DNA from: Sphingomonas rosea
GTDB taxonomy: Bacteria; Pseudomonadota; Alphaproteobacteria; Sphingomonadales; Sphingomonadaceae
DNA length: 64,000 bases
Reading direction: 5' to 3'
Assembly (NCBI RefSeq): GCF_039538065.1
Contig: NZ_BAABBR010000001.1
Location: forward strand, 434,001 to 498,000
The stretch's first letter is position 1. Every line of letters begins with the position of its first letter. The position numbers and the translations under genes are program-made. The notes under the pieces were generated by a model, which made no database searches, was not told the DNA's origin, and worked only from the letters and a program-made list of their open reading frames with translations. Below, one piece after another: positions 52,174 to 61,900 of this stretch.

Positions 52174-54248
52174 ACTTGAACCTTCAGAATGCTGTAAACA
52201 GGGCCGACGCGGAAGCTACTGCGCCAAACCTAAGCGGCGACGTGGAGCGTCCGCGCGTGCTCGTCGTCGACGATGACGAGCGCAATCTGCTCGCCATCGA
52301 AACGGTGCTTGAAGACGTCGGGGACATCGTCGTTGCTCGGTCCGGTGAGGAGGCGCTCCGCCACCTTCTCAAGGGCGACTTCGCGGTCATATTGCTCGAC
52401 GTCTACATGCCCGGGATGGATGGTTACGAAACCGCCCAGATCATTCGCAGCCGCGACCAGACAAAGCGCATACCGATCGTCTTCCTGTCGGCGGTGAACA
52501 AGGAAACGGAGCACCTCCTCCGCGGCTACTCGATGGGCGCCGTCGACTATGTGTTCAAACCGGTCGATCCGATGGTGCTTCGCTCCAAGGTCGCTGTGTT
52601 CGTCGACTTGTTTGCCAAGACCCGCGAAATCGAGCGCAAGGCTCAGCAGGAACAGGAACTGCTCGACGCCAACCTGCGCGCCAATGCCGAGCTGCTTCGA
52701 GCAGAGCAGGACCTCAGGCGCGCCGAACAGCGACAGGCCGCCATTATCGAGTCTCTGCCAATCGTGCTCTATCTCGAACCGCTGACATGTGACGTGCGCT
52801 GCCCAACCTTCGTAAGCGGCAACTTTCAGACGATCACCGGCTACCCCTTCGCCGAGGTGCTCCAGGAGCCTACGCTGTGGGGCGACCGGCTGCACGAAGA
52901 AGATCGGGAGCGCGTCCTGCGCGCGCTTGAGGAGCGCGCGCACACGAGCAAGTTATCGGTGGAATATCGCTGGCGCTGCGCTAACGGCAGTTACAAGTAT
53001 TTTCACGATCAGGCCGTGCTGCTGAGTGATCCTGAAGGGGTGCCGCTTGAGTATGCCGGCACCCTGACCGATGTGACCGAGCGTCGCGCGCTCGAAAGTC
53101 AGTTGGTCCATGCCCAGAAGATGGATGCCATCGGCAAGCTCACCGGAGGCATCGCTCACGACTTCAACAACCTGCTGGCGGCAGTGCTTGGCGGCATCGG
53201 CCTCATTGAGCGGCGTGCGAACCTTAGTGAAGAGCACCTGAAGATCCTCAGCATGACGAAGCGTGCTGCAGACCAAGGATCCGAGCTTGTCCGGCGCCTG
53301 CTTGCCTTCGCCCGTCAGCAACAGCTGCAGCCTACGCCTGTCGATATTGCCTCCTTGCACAAGGAAGTGAACGACCTTCTCAGCCATACCCTTGGTGGCC
53401 TGGTCGAGCTCGACTGGCACCTGCCCGAGGACAGCTGGTGTGCCTTCGCCGACCGTTCGCAGCTTGAACTGGCGCTGATGAACCTTGTCATCAATGCCCG
53501 CGACGCCATGCCGGACGGTGGAACCATCACCATTTCAGCGGACACGCAGGACATTGCCCGTGGAAACAAGCTGAACCTTGAGCCCGGAACATACGTCAGG
53601 CTTGAAGTCGCCGATCAGGGAACCGGTATTCCGGCGGAGATCGCGGACAAGGTGCTGGAACCTTTCTTCACAACCAAGCCTGTCGGCAAGGGCACGGGTC
53701 TGGGCCTCAGCATGGTTTATGGCTTTGCACGGCAATCCGGAGGCACCTTCTCGATCGCAAGCGAAGGGAAGTCAGGAACGAAGGCCACCGTATGGCTACC
53801 GCAAACATCATCGATCGAAGAAGATACCGCCACCTCCAAGCCGCCCAAGATGGTCGAAGACAGGCGCAAGCTTTCGATACTGCTTGTCGATGATCACCCC
53901 GAGGTGCGTGAGACCACGGCAGCGCTGCTGCGCGAGCTTGGTCATGACATCAAGGAAGCGTCGACCGGAGCGGAAGCCCTCATGATCTTGGCTGCTGACG
54001 GACAGACGATTGATGTTCTGCTGAGCGATTATGCCATGCCGCAGCTCAGCGGCACGGACTTGCTGGTAAAGGCCCGGCAATTGCTGCCAAACCTGCCCGC
54101 CGTCCTGATAACGGGCTATGCAGATGCCGAAGAGATCAAGGAACGGCCGACGGACGTTGCCATCTTGAATAAGCCCTTCAATCCCGAAGACCTTGCCGCC
54201 ACGTTGCGCAACTCGGTTCAGCGGGCTGAGATCTCACAAGAGCAGTAG
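52170..54248 (+). CDS. Hybrid histidine kinase REC-PAS-HisKA-HATPase-REC
   Basis: A 692-residue soluble hybrid kinase. Receiver 1 with Asp77 ([14 protein letters not shown]), coiled linker, PAS (about 185-310, [36 protein letters not shown]), HisKA His330 in [13 protein letters not shown], HATPase ([29 protein letters not shown]) and receiver 2 with Asp620 ([12 protein letters not shown]). Its GTG start overlaps the stop of the giant kinase, so the two are made in a set ratio and probably exchange phosphate. No DNA-binding output domain is present in either. Confidence 0.92.
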
Positions 54249-54428
54249 GGTCTGGGCTGTTTCTTTACTTCGTTTCTCCAAACCCGGTGAAGCGACAAAA
54301 CGACCTTTGAGGGTGCGCTGAGCCAGCGCCAAGCGAATACCTCAAACGTCCGCTGTTCGCCGGTGCTCACCTGCAAGCTGTCTTTCCGCTTTCCACCACC
54401 TGCGGTCGCCCAGGGCCGCAACCAGCGG

Positions 54429-54458
54429 AATGTCTGACATGGGTGGAAAGCGGACGTT
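54429..54458 (-). repeat. 30-bp hairpin repeat, copy 4
   Basis: Inverted orientation: AATGTCTGA then GGGTGGAAAGCGGACGTT. Lies just before the lipoprotein gene's stop, in a 220-base gap that also holds a degraded piece near 54345. Confidence 0.65.
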
Positions 54459-54468
54459 CGCAGAGCCG

Positions 54469-54837
54469 CTACAGACACGGCTTACCAAGGGACACACTTT
54501 CGTCCCCGTAGGCGGTCCAATGCATCTCCACGGTGGGAACGGCAGTGCCCGCTTTCATCGAAAGTGGAGGTGCATCGGGGAAGGCAACTGCTTGGGACGG
54601 GCCTTCACCCCTGCCGTCGAACAGCATTCCCGGCGAGAAGGTCACCCTCCCGTTCCCGTGCCGAACGATCTTGAAGGTCTTGATGTTACCGGGAATGAGG
54701 ACTCGCCCCCTCTCACCACTCACTGTGAAAACGGGTCTGCCACGCGCATAATAGCAGCCGTCAGCAAGTTGGTTGTTTGATTTGCACGCGGGTGTCAGCA
54801 CGATCAAACAAAGCACAAAGAGCCGCCGCAACCGCAT
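54469..54837 (-). CDS. Hypothetical lipoprotein
   Basis: A 122-residue lipoprotein: RLRRLFVLCLIVLTPAC with lipobox Cys at residue 18. The mature part reads LADGCYYARGRPVFTVSGER, then GRVLIPGNIKTFKIVRH and VTFSPGMLFDG, beta-rich with one further Cys. Recurring in sphingomonads, function unknown. Flanked by hairpin repeats on both sides. Confidence 0.7.
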   Translation of the reverse strand: MRLRRLFVLCLIVLTPACKSNNQLADGCYYARGRPVFTVSGERGRVLIPGNIKTFKIVRHGNGRVTFSPGMLFDGRGEGPSQAVAFPDAPPLSMKAGTAVPTVEMHWTAYGDESVSLGKPCL

Positions 54838-54860
54838 GTCGCAAGCTTACTGTCCTGCGG

Positions 54861-54890
54861 AATGTCCGCAATGGGTCGAAAGCGGACGTT
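54861..54890 (-). repeat. 30-bp hairpin repeat, copy 5
   Basis: AATGTCCGC, ATGGGTCGAAA, GCGGACGTT: near-perfect. A partial third copy (GAATGCGGACGTT) follows at about 54913. Confidence 0.75.
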
Positions 54891-54961
54891 GGGCCGAACT
54901 CCACAGCAGGTCGAATGCGGACGTTCGGCGAAATCTGCGCTTGGTGGGGCGGAATTCGCAG

Positions 54962-55363
54962 TCAAGACGGCTGCGTGGGAGATACGAGCATCTGCTGTGG
55001 TGTGGCCGAGTTCAGGAGTGAGGAGATGGCCGTAATGACCTGCGCCAGCACGAATGGCTTTTGAAGCATCACACTCTGCGGGACGCCCTTACTCGTATGT
55101 TCGTGAGCACTGTCTCCAGACATGTAAACGACTGGCACATCGGGGATGAGTTCTCGGGCATGGCGCGCGACGTCCCAGCCATCAATCTCGCTGCCAAGGC
55201 GAATATCAGTGATTATGCCGCGGAAGTCGGCGTGTTCTGCGTCTAGGACCGCTACTGCTTCTTCACCGCTCGACACGGATCTTACGGAAAAACCCGCGTC
55301 TTCAAGCGCCTTCTGCACGGATATAGACACTAGGGCTTCGTCCTCCGTCAGGAGGATGAGCAT
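54962..55363 (-). CDS. Single-domain response regulator
   Basis: A 133-residue receiver without an output domain. Acidic pocket LLTEDEALVS, phosphoacceptor Asp in GIITDIRLGSEIDGWDVA, Thr/Ser in YMSGDSAHEH and Lys in LQKPFVLAQVI. GAGG lies 6 bases before the ATG at 55363. Divergent from the GAF-HWE kinase 258 bp away, its likely partner. Single-domain receivers of this kind relay phosphate to the PhyR stress pathway in sphingomonads; that link is inference. Confidence 0.85.
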   Translation of the reverse strand: MLILLTEDEALVSISVQKALEDAGFSVRSVSSGEEAVAVLDAEHADFRGIITDIRLGSEIDGWDVARHARELIPDVPVVYMSGDSAHEHTSKGVPQSVMLQKPFVLAQVITAISSLLNSATPQQMLVSPTQPS

Positions 55364-55621
55364 TGATAACCTCACGCGCTTCTCCACAAGGCTGTGAGTA
55401 GGAAACCTTCTGACAGGTCACCTCGCGCGAGCAAAGCCAAGGAAAGCGGGCGTTGTAAGTCGCGTAGCAGACCTTGAAGGGCCGAGCCAAGCCATCTCCT
55501 AATCTGAGTTATTTGATTCGTATGTCTACATCTGTTAGTGTAGGAGGGCGTATCGGCCTCGATCTGCCCATGCGCGGTGCCGACTGAGAGACTTAGCGCT
55601 CCCGCATGCCGAGGCGCTCGA

Positions 55622-56752
55622 ATGTCACAGCAGGACAGAACTCTAAGGCTTGCTGCCGCAATTGAGCAGTTGGCGGCAAGTCGCACGACCGAGTCACTTG
55701 TTTCGGTGCTAAGGTCGCTCACGCGAGACCTCATCGAAGCTGACGGAGTTGCGATCATCCTTCGTGATGGTGAATCCTGCCGCTACGTTGCGGAGGACGC
55801 AATTTCACCTTTATGGCAAGGCCGCGAGTTCTCCCTACACGAGTGCCTTTCTGGCTGGGTCATGATGCGGGGCCAAACAGCGATCGTTCCGGACGTCTTT
55901 GTAGATTCTCGTATACCGAAAGAAGCTTACGCAGAAACGTTCGTCCGGAGCGCCGTCATGGTTCCAATCGGCAAGCCGGAAGCGATTGCGGCCTTAGGAG
56001 CGTATTGGCGCAACACCGATGCTCCTAAGCCCGACAAAGTTGCAATTCTGGAAGCGCTCGGGAGAGCTGCGTCCACGGCCTTTGAGAATCTCAGGCTTAT
56101 CCATTCGCTTCAGGAATCACGTGAGCACGAAAAGTTGCTCGCAAATGAGTCAAGCCACCGGCTGAAGAATACCTTCACCGTGGTTTCTGCCCTGATCAAC
56201 CTAACTCTTTCCGGACGCGAAAGAGACGTTGAGACCGCCCGCTTGCAGCTGGTAGGTCGCATCAGCGCGTTGGCGGCAGCGCACCAGCGGCTCTTGAACG
56301 AGGTCCAGAGCGCAGACCTAAGCGACTTGATCTCCTCAACTCTTTACCCTCTTGCCCCGCAGGCGGATCAAATCACTTTACACGGCCCATCCGTCACGCT
56401 TCGCTCACAGACGACGACCTCTCTTACGCTTGGACTGCATGAGCTCGCGACCAACGCATTGAAATACGGCGCTTTGTCTGTGCCCGGCGGCACAGTTGAG
56501 GTGCGTTGGACTGTAGAGCCAAGTGAAAAGGGCAAGGTGCTAAAGCTGATATGGCGCGAGCGCGGTGGCCCGTTTGTCGCGAAGCCGCGTAGACGTGGCT
56601 TCGGCACCCGTATGATCGAAGGTAGTCTCGCCCATGAATTAGGAGCAGCGGTCTCCCTAATCTTCGATCCGGCTGGCGTCGTAGCGCATCTTTCAGCGGA
56701 ACTTATCGAAGGGGCTACAGCCGCTGACACCCTGACGGCTCAAGTCGCCTGA
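55622..56752 (+). CDS. GAF-HWE sensor histidine kinase
   Basis: A 376-residue soluble kinase. GAF domain about residues 20-170 (FSLHECLSGWVMMRGQTAIV, FVRSAVMVPIG). His179 in ESSHRLKNTFTVV is the phosphoacceptor; LHELATNALKYGALS and WRERGGPF mark the HWE group. GAGGCG lies before the ATG at 55622; an in-frame ATG 45 bases earlier is possible. The GAF domain may bind a small ligand or bilin-like cofactor, but no ligand Cys is obvious. Confidence 0.88.
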   Translation: MSQQDRTLRLAAAIEQLAASRTTESLVSVLRSLTRDLIEADGVAIILRDGESCRYVAEDAISPLWQGREFSLHECLSGWVMMRGQTAIVPDVFVDSRIPKEAYAETFVRSAVMVPIGKPEAIAALGAYWRNTDAPKPDKVAILEALGRAASTAFENLRLIHSLQESREHEKLLANESSHRLKNTFTVVSALINLTLSGRERDVETARLQLVGRISALAAAHQRLLNEVQSADLSDLISSTLYPLAPQADQITLHGPSVTLRSQTTTSLTLGLHELATNALKYGALSVPGGTVEVRWTVEPSEKGKVLKLIWRERGGPFVAKPRRRGFGTRMIEGSLAHELGAAVSLIFDPAGVVAHLSAELIEGATAADTLTAQVA

Positions 56753-56790
56753 GCACCATACAGGCATTAATGGGATAAGCTCGTAAGCGG

Positions 56791-56820
56791 AACGTCTGCT
56801 TAGGGCGGAAAGCGGACATT
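56791..56820 (-). repeat. 30-bp hairpin repeat, copy 6
   Basis: AACGTCTGC, TTAGGGCGGAAA, GCGGACATT. Lies between the GAF-HWE kinase and the lasso-type precursor gene. Confidence 0.65.
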
Positions 56821-56917
56821 GGCGATTGCCGAGTTTGCGTCAGATTGATCGGAAGTTATTGGCGTCGAACTTATGTCACGCTATCCTCGCGAACTGGGAG
56901 TGAACGATAAGCACGAC

Positions 56918-56922
56918 GGAGG
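56918..56922 (+). promoter_or_regulatory. Ribosome site that sets the precursor start
   Basis: GGAGG with 8 bases before the TTG at 56931. No other start in the frame has a comparable site; the next, ATG 56946, is 15 bases further. Confidence 0.7.
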
Positions 56923-56930
56923 CACAGGCG

Positions 56931-57080
56931 TTGACCAATGAGAAGATGCGTTCGAGCGTAACTGGACTGAATAGGCGGTTGCCGTGGGTGAAGCCGACCT
57001 TGCGTCGAATGATTGCCGGGGGCGCGGAAGCTGGGCCGAACCCGAATGCGCCCGAAGGCCAATTCGCTAAGGGCAGCTAG
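56931..57080 (+). CDS. Putative lasso-peptide precursor
   Basis: A 49-residue RiPP precursor, too short for usual gene finders and with a TTG start. The leader (1-34) holds RLPWVKPTLRRM: W19, P22 and L24 keep the spacing of the Y-x-x-P-x-L motif read by the RRE domain of lasso B proteins. The predicted core is GPNPNAPEGQFAKGS: Gly1 and Glu8 would close an 8-residue macrolactam ring, leaving the tail GQFAKGS. The usual leader Thr at -2 is Glu here, which is atypical. The cyclase gene starts 28 bp later. A 9-membered ring from Ala34 is a poorer alternative. The call rests on pattern and position, not on homology search. Confidence 0.62.
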   Translation: MTNEKMRSSVTGLNRRLPWVKPTLRRMIAGGAEAGPNPNAPEGQFAKGS

Positions 57081-57108
57081 ACTTTCAACTCCAGTCTACC
57101 TTTCAGGA

Positions 57109-58785
57109 ATGATCGGAGCAGTCACCTGGACCCGCCAGCGGGCCGAGGCTGTAGCCCGAAAACTCGTTGCGAATGAGCCTTCATATGGTGTTTTGGTTCG
57201 CTCCGGCTCGGGCATGTGTGCCATGGCCTGCTCGACGCTCTGGTCGCGGATCGTAGAGCAGCGAGGAGATCTTGCGGGAATAAGCGGTGATCTTTCGCTC
57301 AGCGACCGACTTATCGCCCACTGGGCCGCTCACGGGCCCGCGGTTCTCAATCTTGCGCAAGTCGCGAGCGCCATCGCTGTGTGGGACGATGAGGCCCGTG
57401 AGCTGTCGCTCGTCCGCGATCCGCTTGGCTTCGAGCCGCTTTATTTCGTGCGCGGCGCGGAGGGAGCGGCCTTCGCCACGCGAAGCGACGTCTTCGGGCG
57501 GCTCGATGAGGCCTATCGTCGGCCGGATCTTGAAGCACTAGTCGCAGACCTCTCGTTCCGGACTAACCTCGGAAGGTCCTTTTTCCAGGGCGTCGAGCAG
57601 GTTCGGCCGGGTGAGATCGTCACGATCGCCGAAGGGCAGGTGAGCCACTACCGCTGGTGGAACCCGGACCAAACGCCGCTTCGCTTTACCTCCGCCAAGG
57701 CGATGGTTCGCGAGTACCGAAGCCTCCTCGAACAGTCCGTTGTCGCGGCCATGGCGGGCGGCGGTCGGGTGTTAGCGACCCACTTGTCGGCAGGCCTCGA
57801 CAGCAGTGTTGTAACGGCAATCGCAGCGAATGTTCGGGCCGCGGGAAGTCGGCACGTCGCACTGACGGGCGTGCCCGACCCTGCGCTGCTTCCCGTAGGC
57901 GACATCAGGCTGGTCAACGAAGGGGTCCTCGCCGCGGCCGTGGCGGGCTCGCTTCGTGCGGTCGAACATCGCTGCGTTCGCGCTCGCGGAGACCCTGTCG
58001 CGGCCATGATCGGAGCGCCAAGCCGTTATCACCAGCCCCTGCCTAACCCCCACAACCAGGGCCTTTTTGCGTCCCTCCAAGATGAGGCGAGTGTTGTAGG
58101 CGCCGACCGGCTATTGATCGCTCAAACCGGCAATTACACCTTCAGCATGTCAGCAAGCGCGCGATCGCTCGCGCGTGGTCCATGGCGACGATTGCGGGCA
58201 TTGGTGAGTGGGCAGTCCCGCCCGGCAAAGTGGTTCCTGCGGGACGACGCCGCACTGCCAGACCCGGCCGGGCCCGTTCCGGCCGACGGCCCGGCACGCC
58301 GGCTTTATCATCTGCGGGGCATGAACCCGGGTGCCTTATTGCACGGCGTGCGCGAACATTGGCGGCTGCGGCCGGTCGATCCCTTCGCTGATCGCCGACT
58401 GGTCGAATTCTCGCTTCGATTGCCGGAGGATCAGCTCGCCGCGCTCGGTCCGCGTGGCTTGGCACGGTCCATAGCAGGGGACCTCCTCCCGCTGGCGGTG
58501 ATGAGGGAGCGCCGCCGAGGCTATCAGAGCGCCGACTGGATCAGCCGGTGCCAGCGACACGCAGACGGCTTTGCGGCGCTGATTGCCGGGTGCCGCGATC
58601 ATGATGAGCTCAGTGCGGTCCTCGATATCGATGCGCTCGACGATGCGCTGAGGCGCCTCCGCGCGATCACCAGACCCACCGCGGCGGACGAGCGGCTTTA
58701 CCGGATCGAATGGCCGCGGGCGGTCGCTCTTGCTGCATTCGTGCTTGCCTGCGACGGCTGGACGCTCGCTGCCGAAACCTCATAA
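57109..58785 (+). CDS. Asparagine-synthetase-like lasso peptide cyclase (C protein)
   Basis: A 558-residue AsnB-fold protein. The N-terminal domain resembles the glutaminase half (LVRDPLGFEPLYFVR) but has no Cys2, as in McjC-type cyclases. The synthetase half has the ATP PP-loop HLSAGLDSSVVTAIAA (Ser227-Ser233), TGVPDP, the helical middle and the late RERRRGYQSADWISR, typical of alphaproteobacterial lasso cyclases. It would adenylate the core Glu and form the isopeptide bond. I take ATG 57109; an earlier frame overlaps the precursor gene. No B protease, ABC transporter or isopeptidase gene adjoins. Confidence 0.82.
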   Translation: MIGAVTWTRQRAEAVARKLVANEPSYGVLVRSGSGMCAMACSTLWSRIVEQRGDLAGISGDLSLSDRLIAHWAAHGPAVLNLAQVASAIAVWDDEARELSLVRDPLGFEPLYFVRGAEGAAFATRSDVFGRLDEAYRRPDLEALVADLSFRTNLGRSFFQGVEQVRPGEIVTIAEGQVSHYRWWNPDQTPLRFTSAKAMVREYRSLLEQSVVAAMAGGGRVLATHLSAGLDSSVVTAIAANVRAAGSRHVALTGVPDPALLPVGDIRLVNEGVLAAAVAGSLRAVEHRCVRARGDPVAAMIGAPSRYHQPLPNPHNQGLFASLQDEASVVGADRLLIAQTGNYTFSMSASARSLARGPWRRLRALVSGQSRPAKWFLRDDAALPDPAGPVPADGPARRLYHLRGMNPGALLHGVREHWRLRPVDPFADRRLVEFSLRLPEDQLAALGPRGLARSIAGDLLPLAVMRERRRGYQSADWISRCQRHADGFAALIAGCRDHDELSAVLDIDALDDALRRLRAITRPTAADERLYRIEWPRAVALAAFVLACDGWTLAAETS

Positions 58786-58968
58786 GCGTTGCGCCAATCC
58801 CACAATTGTCTGGAAAAGAGCGTAAACTTGAGATTACCCAAGACGCTTCATTGCTCTGCAACTGCCAGAAATTAATCTGCCGTCTCTGAATCAAGTCAAT
58901 GGATGTTCGTGGCATGTGGCTGTGTGGCGCTGAAGGATCGTCCCAGCATGAGCGAAAGGGGGGATCGC

Positions 58969-61900
58969 ATGGTTAAGCGCACATTGTTCACCGCCAACGA
59001 TGGCGCGTCGGGTCCGGTCCTCTACATCACCGACGGGACACAGGCCGGGACCAAGGCGATCCTCGACCTGCCCGGGACGCTCGATCCGCAGCTCGGCCTT
59101 TACGTCAGCCTCGGCAACCTCGTCGTCTTCATGGCGAACGACGGCACGAACGGCCGCGAACTTTGGGTTACCGACGGGACGCCGGAGGGTACGCGGCTCC
59201 TCAAGGACATTTATACGGGCAGCAACAGTTCCAACCCAAGCTATCTCTACACCTACGGCAACAAGGTGCTGTTCTGGGCGTTGGACGCCACGAACGGGCG
59301 GGAATTGTGGTCGACCGACGGGACCGAAGCGGGAACCGTGCTGGTCAAGGACACCGTCAGCGGGTCGGGGTATCCGGGCAGCATCACCAATTTCGAGCCG
59401 TTCGGATCGAAACTCCTGTTCATCGCCGACAACCAGCTGTGGATCACCGACGGCACCACGTCCGGGACCCAGGCCCTGTCGACGACGATCAGCGGCTTCG
59501 GCTTCTACACCGAGCCGATGGTCATCGGCACCAAGGCCGTCTTCGCGGTCTCGAGTGCGACCAGCGGCTACGAGCTGTGGGTTTCGGACGGGACGGTGGC
59601 CGGAACCGGGATTCTCAAGGACATCAACGCCGGGACGGCCAGCTCCTACCCGAACGATTTCTTCAAGTTCGGCAACAAGATCCTGTTCAAGGCGGCCACC
59701 GCCACGCAGGGCGAGGAACTGTGGATCACCGACGGCACCGCGGCCGGGACCATCCTCCTCAAGGACATCTACGCGGGCACCTCGTCTTCCTATGCCAACG
59801 ACTTCCTGATCATGGGGTCCAAGGTCCTGTTCGTCGCCAACAACGGGACGAACGCCGAGGAATTGTGGGTCACCGACGGTACCGCCGCCGGCACCGTGCT
59901 CCTCAAGGACATTTCGCCGGGAGCGGCCTCGTCCGTCGCCAACTACCTGACCCCGCTGGGTTCGAAGGCGGTATTTGCGGCGTCGGACGGCACCAACGGA
60001 ATCGAGCTGTGGATCACCGACGGCACCGCCGCCGGGACGGTCCTGCTCAAAAACATCAACACCGCCGCCGGTGGCTCGTCCGAGCCCAAGGGCTTTATCC
60101 AGCTCGGCACCAAGCTTCTCTTCACCGCCTACGAGCCGACCATCGGGGTCGAAATCTGGGCGACCGACGGAACGGCCGCCGGGACGGTCCGGCTGAAGGA
60201 TTTGGCGAGCGGGGACGACAGCCCCTATTCCGACATTTCCCCGATCACCGTCGTCGGCTCCAAGGCCTATTTCTTCAACCAGGGCAGCGACGGCGCCTGG
60301 GACCTGTGGAGCACGGACGGGACGGCCGCCGGCACGGTCTTCCTCAAGGACTTCGCGCGGACGAACGGAACGAATACGACCCCGGTCCCCGAACTGTCGG
60401 TGATGGACGGCAAGATCCTGTTCACGGCCGACGACGGGCTTCAGGGTCCGGAACTGTGGATCTCGGACGGCACGGTCGCGGGCACGTCCATCGTCGACCT
60501 TAACAAGACGACCGACATCGGCTCCAATCCCCGGGCGGGCGGACAGATCGGCAATATCTACCTCTTCACCGCGACCTTCGGGACCGCGGCTGAGCTGTGG
60601 GCGACGGACGGCACACCGGGCGGAAGCGTCCGCCTGGTCGACCGCATGTACGGCCAGAACAGCTCGGCGAACCTCAACGGCGCGCTGCTGCCGGGCACGA
60701 ACAAGTTCGTCTTCGAGCGCGAGGAAGCGGCGACCGGCCGCGAGCTCTGGATCACCGACGGGACGGTCGCGGGCACCAAGCTCGTCAAGGATATGGTTCC
60801 GGGCGCCGGCAGTGCGAACCTGTCGAACTTCAAGGTATTCGGTTCGGAACTGATCTTCCTGTCGCGGCCGAACACGCTGACCGACCTGTGGAAGACCGAC
60901 GGAACGGCGGCGGGCACGGTGATGCTCAAGGCCAATGTCGGGACGCAGATCGTCCAATTCGGGTCGAAGCTGGTATTCGCGGCGACGGATGCGGCGAGCG
61001 GCAGCGAAATCTGGATCTCCGACGGAACGCTCGCCGGCACCAGCCTGCTCAAGGACACGCTGGCGGGGGCCGGGAACGGCAATCCCGCCAATTTTACCGT
61101 GTGGGGAAGCAAGCTCGCCTTCACCGCCACCAATGCGGCGAACGGCACCGACCTTTGGCTGACCGACGGGACCAGCGCCGGAACCAGCATCCTGAAGACG
61201 CTTCCCGGTACCTACGCCTATGTCGGGACGCCGCCGCGCGTGCTTGGCGACAAACTGGTGTTCGAGTTCCAGGACCAGTCCGGCAACTACCAGCTGTGGA
61301 GCAGCGACGGGACCGGCGCCGGAACCGTGCTCCTGAAGTCGTTCGTCTATGCGAACACCAACCAGGGCGTGCTCAATTCCGCCGCGACCCTGAATGGCAA
61401 GATCCTGTTCGGCGCGAGCGACGGGACCACGGGCAAGGAATTGTGGATCACCGACGGCACGGTCGCCGGCACGACCCTGCTCAAGGACATTAACGTCGGG
61501 ACGGGAAGCTCCAATCCGGTCGATTTCCTTCAGGTCGGCAACCTCGTCGTGTTCCGCGCGGCCCAGGGCTCCGGTTCGGCACTGTGGGCGACGGACGGGA
61601 CGGCGGCCGGAACCGTGCTGCTCGCCAGCTTCAGCAATTCCCTCTCGACCTTCGGCAACCCGAACTGGGCGATCCCATCGGAGGGGAAGATTTACTTCTC
61701 CGGGACGACCGTGAGCGGCGGATCGGAATTGTGGGTTACCGACGGGACCGCGGCGGGCACGCAGATGGTCCTCGACATCAACCGAAACACGGCCAGTGGC
61801 TATTTCACCAACGGCATCACCTTCCAGGGCAAGTTCTACTTCAACGCGACTGACAGCGCCTCGGGGTCGGAACTGTGGGTGACCGACGGCACCACCGCCG

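Noticed and set aside
56871..57062. 63-codon minus-strand frame at the lasso locus
   Set aside because: No ribosome site, antisense to the precursor and no leader-like motif.
57013..57108. Earlier start for the cyclase
   Set aside because: Would overlap the precursor gene and adds residues not matching the family.
58903..58968. Earlier start for the RTX protein
   Set aside because: No ribosome site; AAGGGGGG directly before 58969 is far better.
58891..60957. 688-codon minus-strand frame
   Set aside because: Antisense to the ELWxTDGT repeat gene; its own repeats only mirror the sense repeats.
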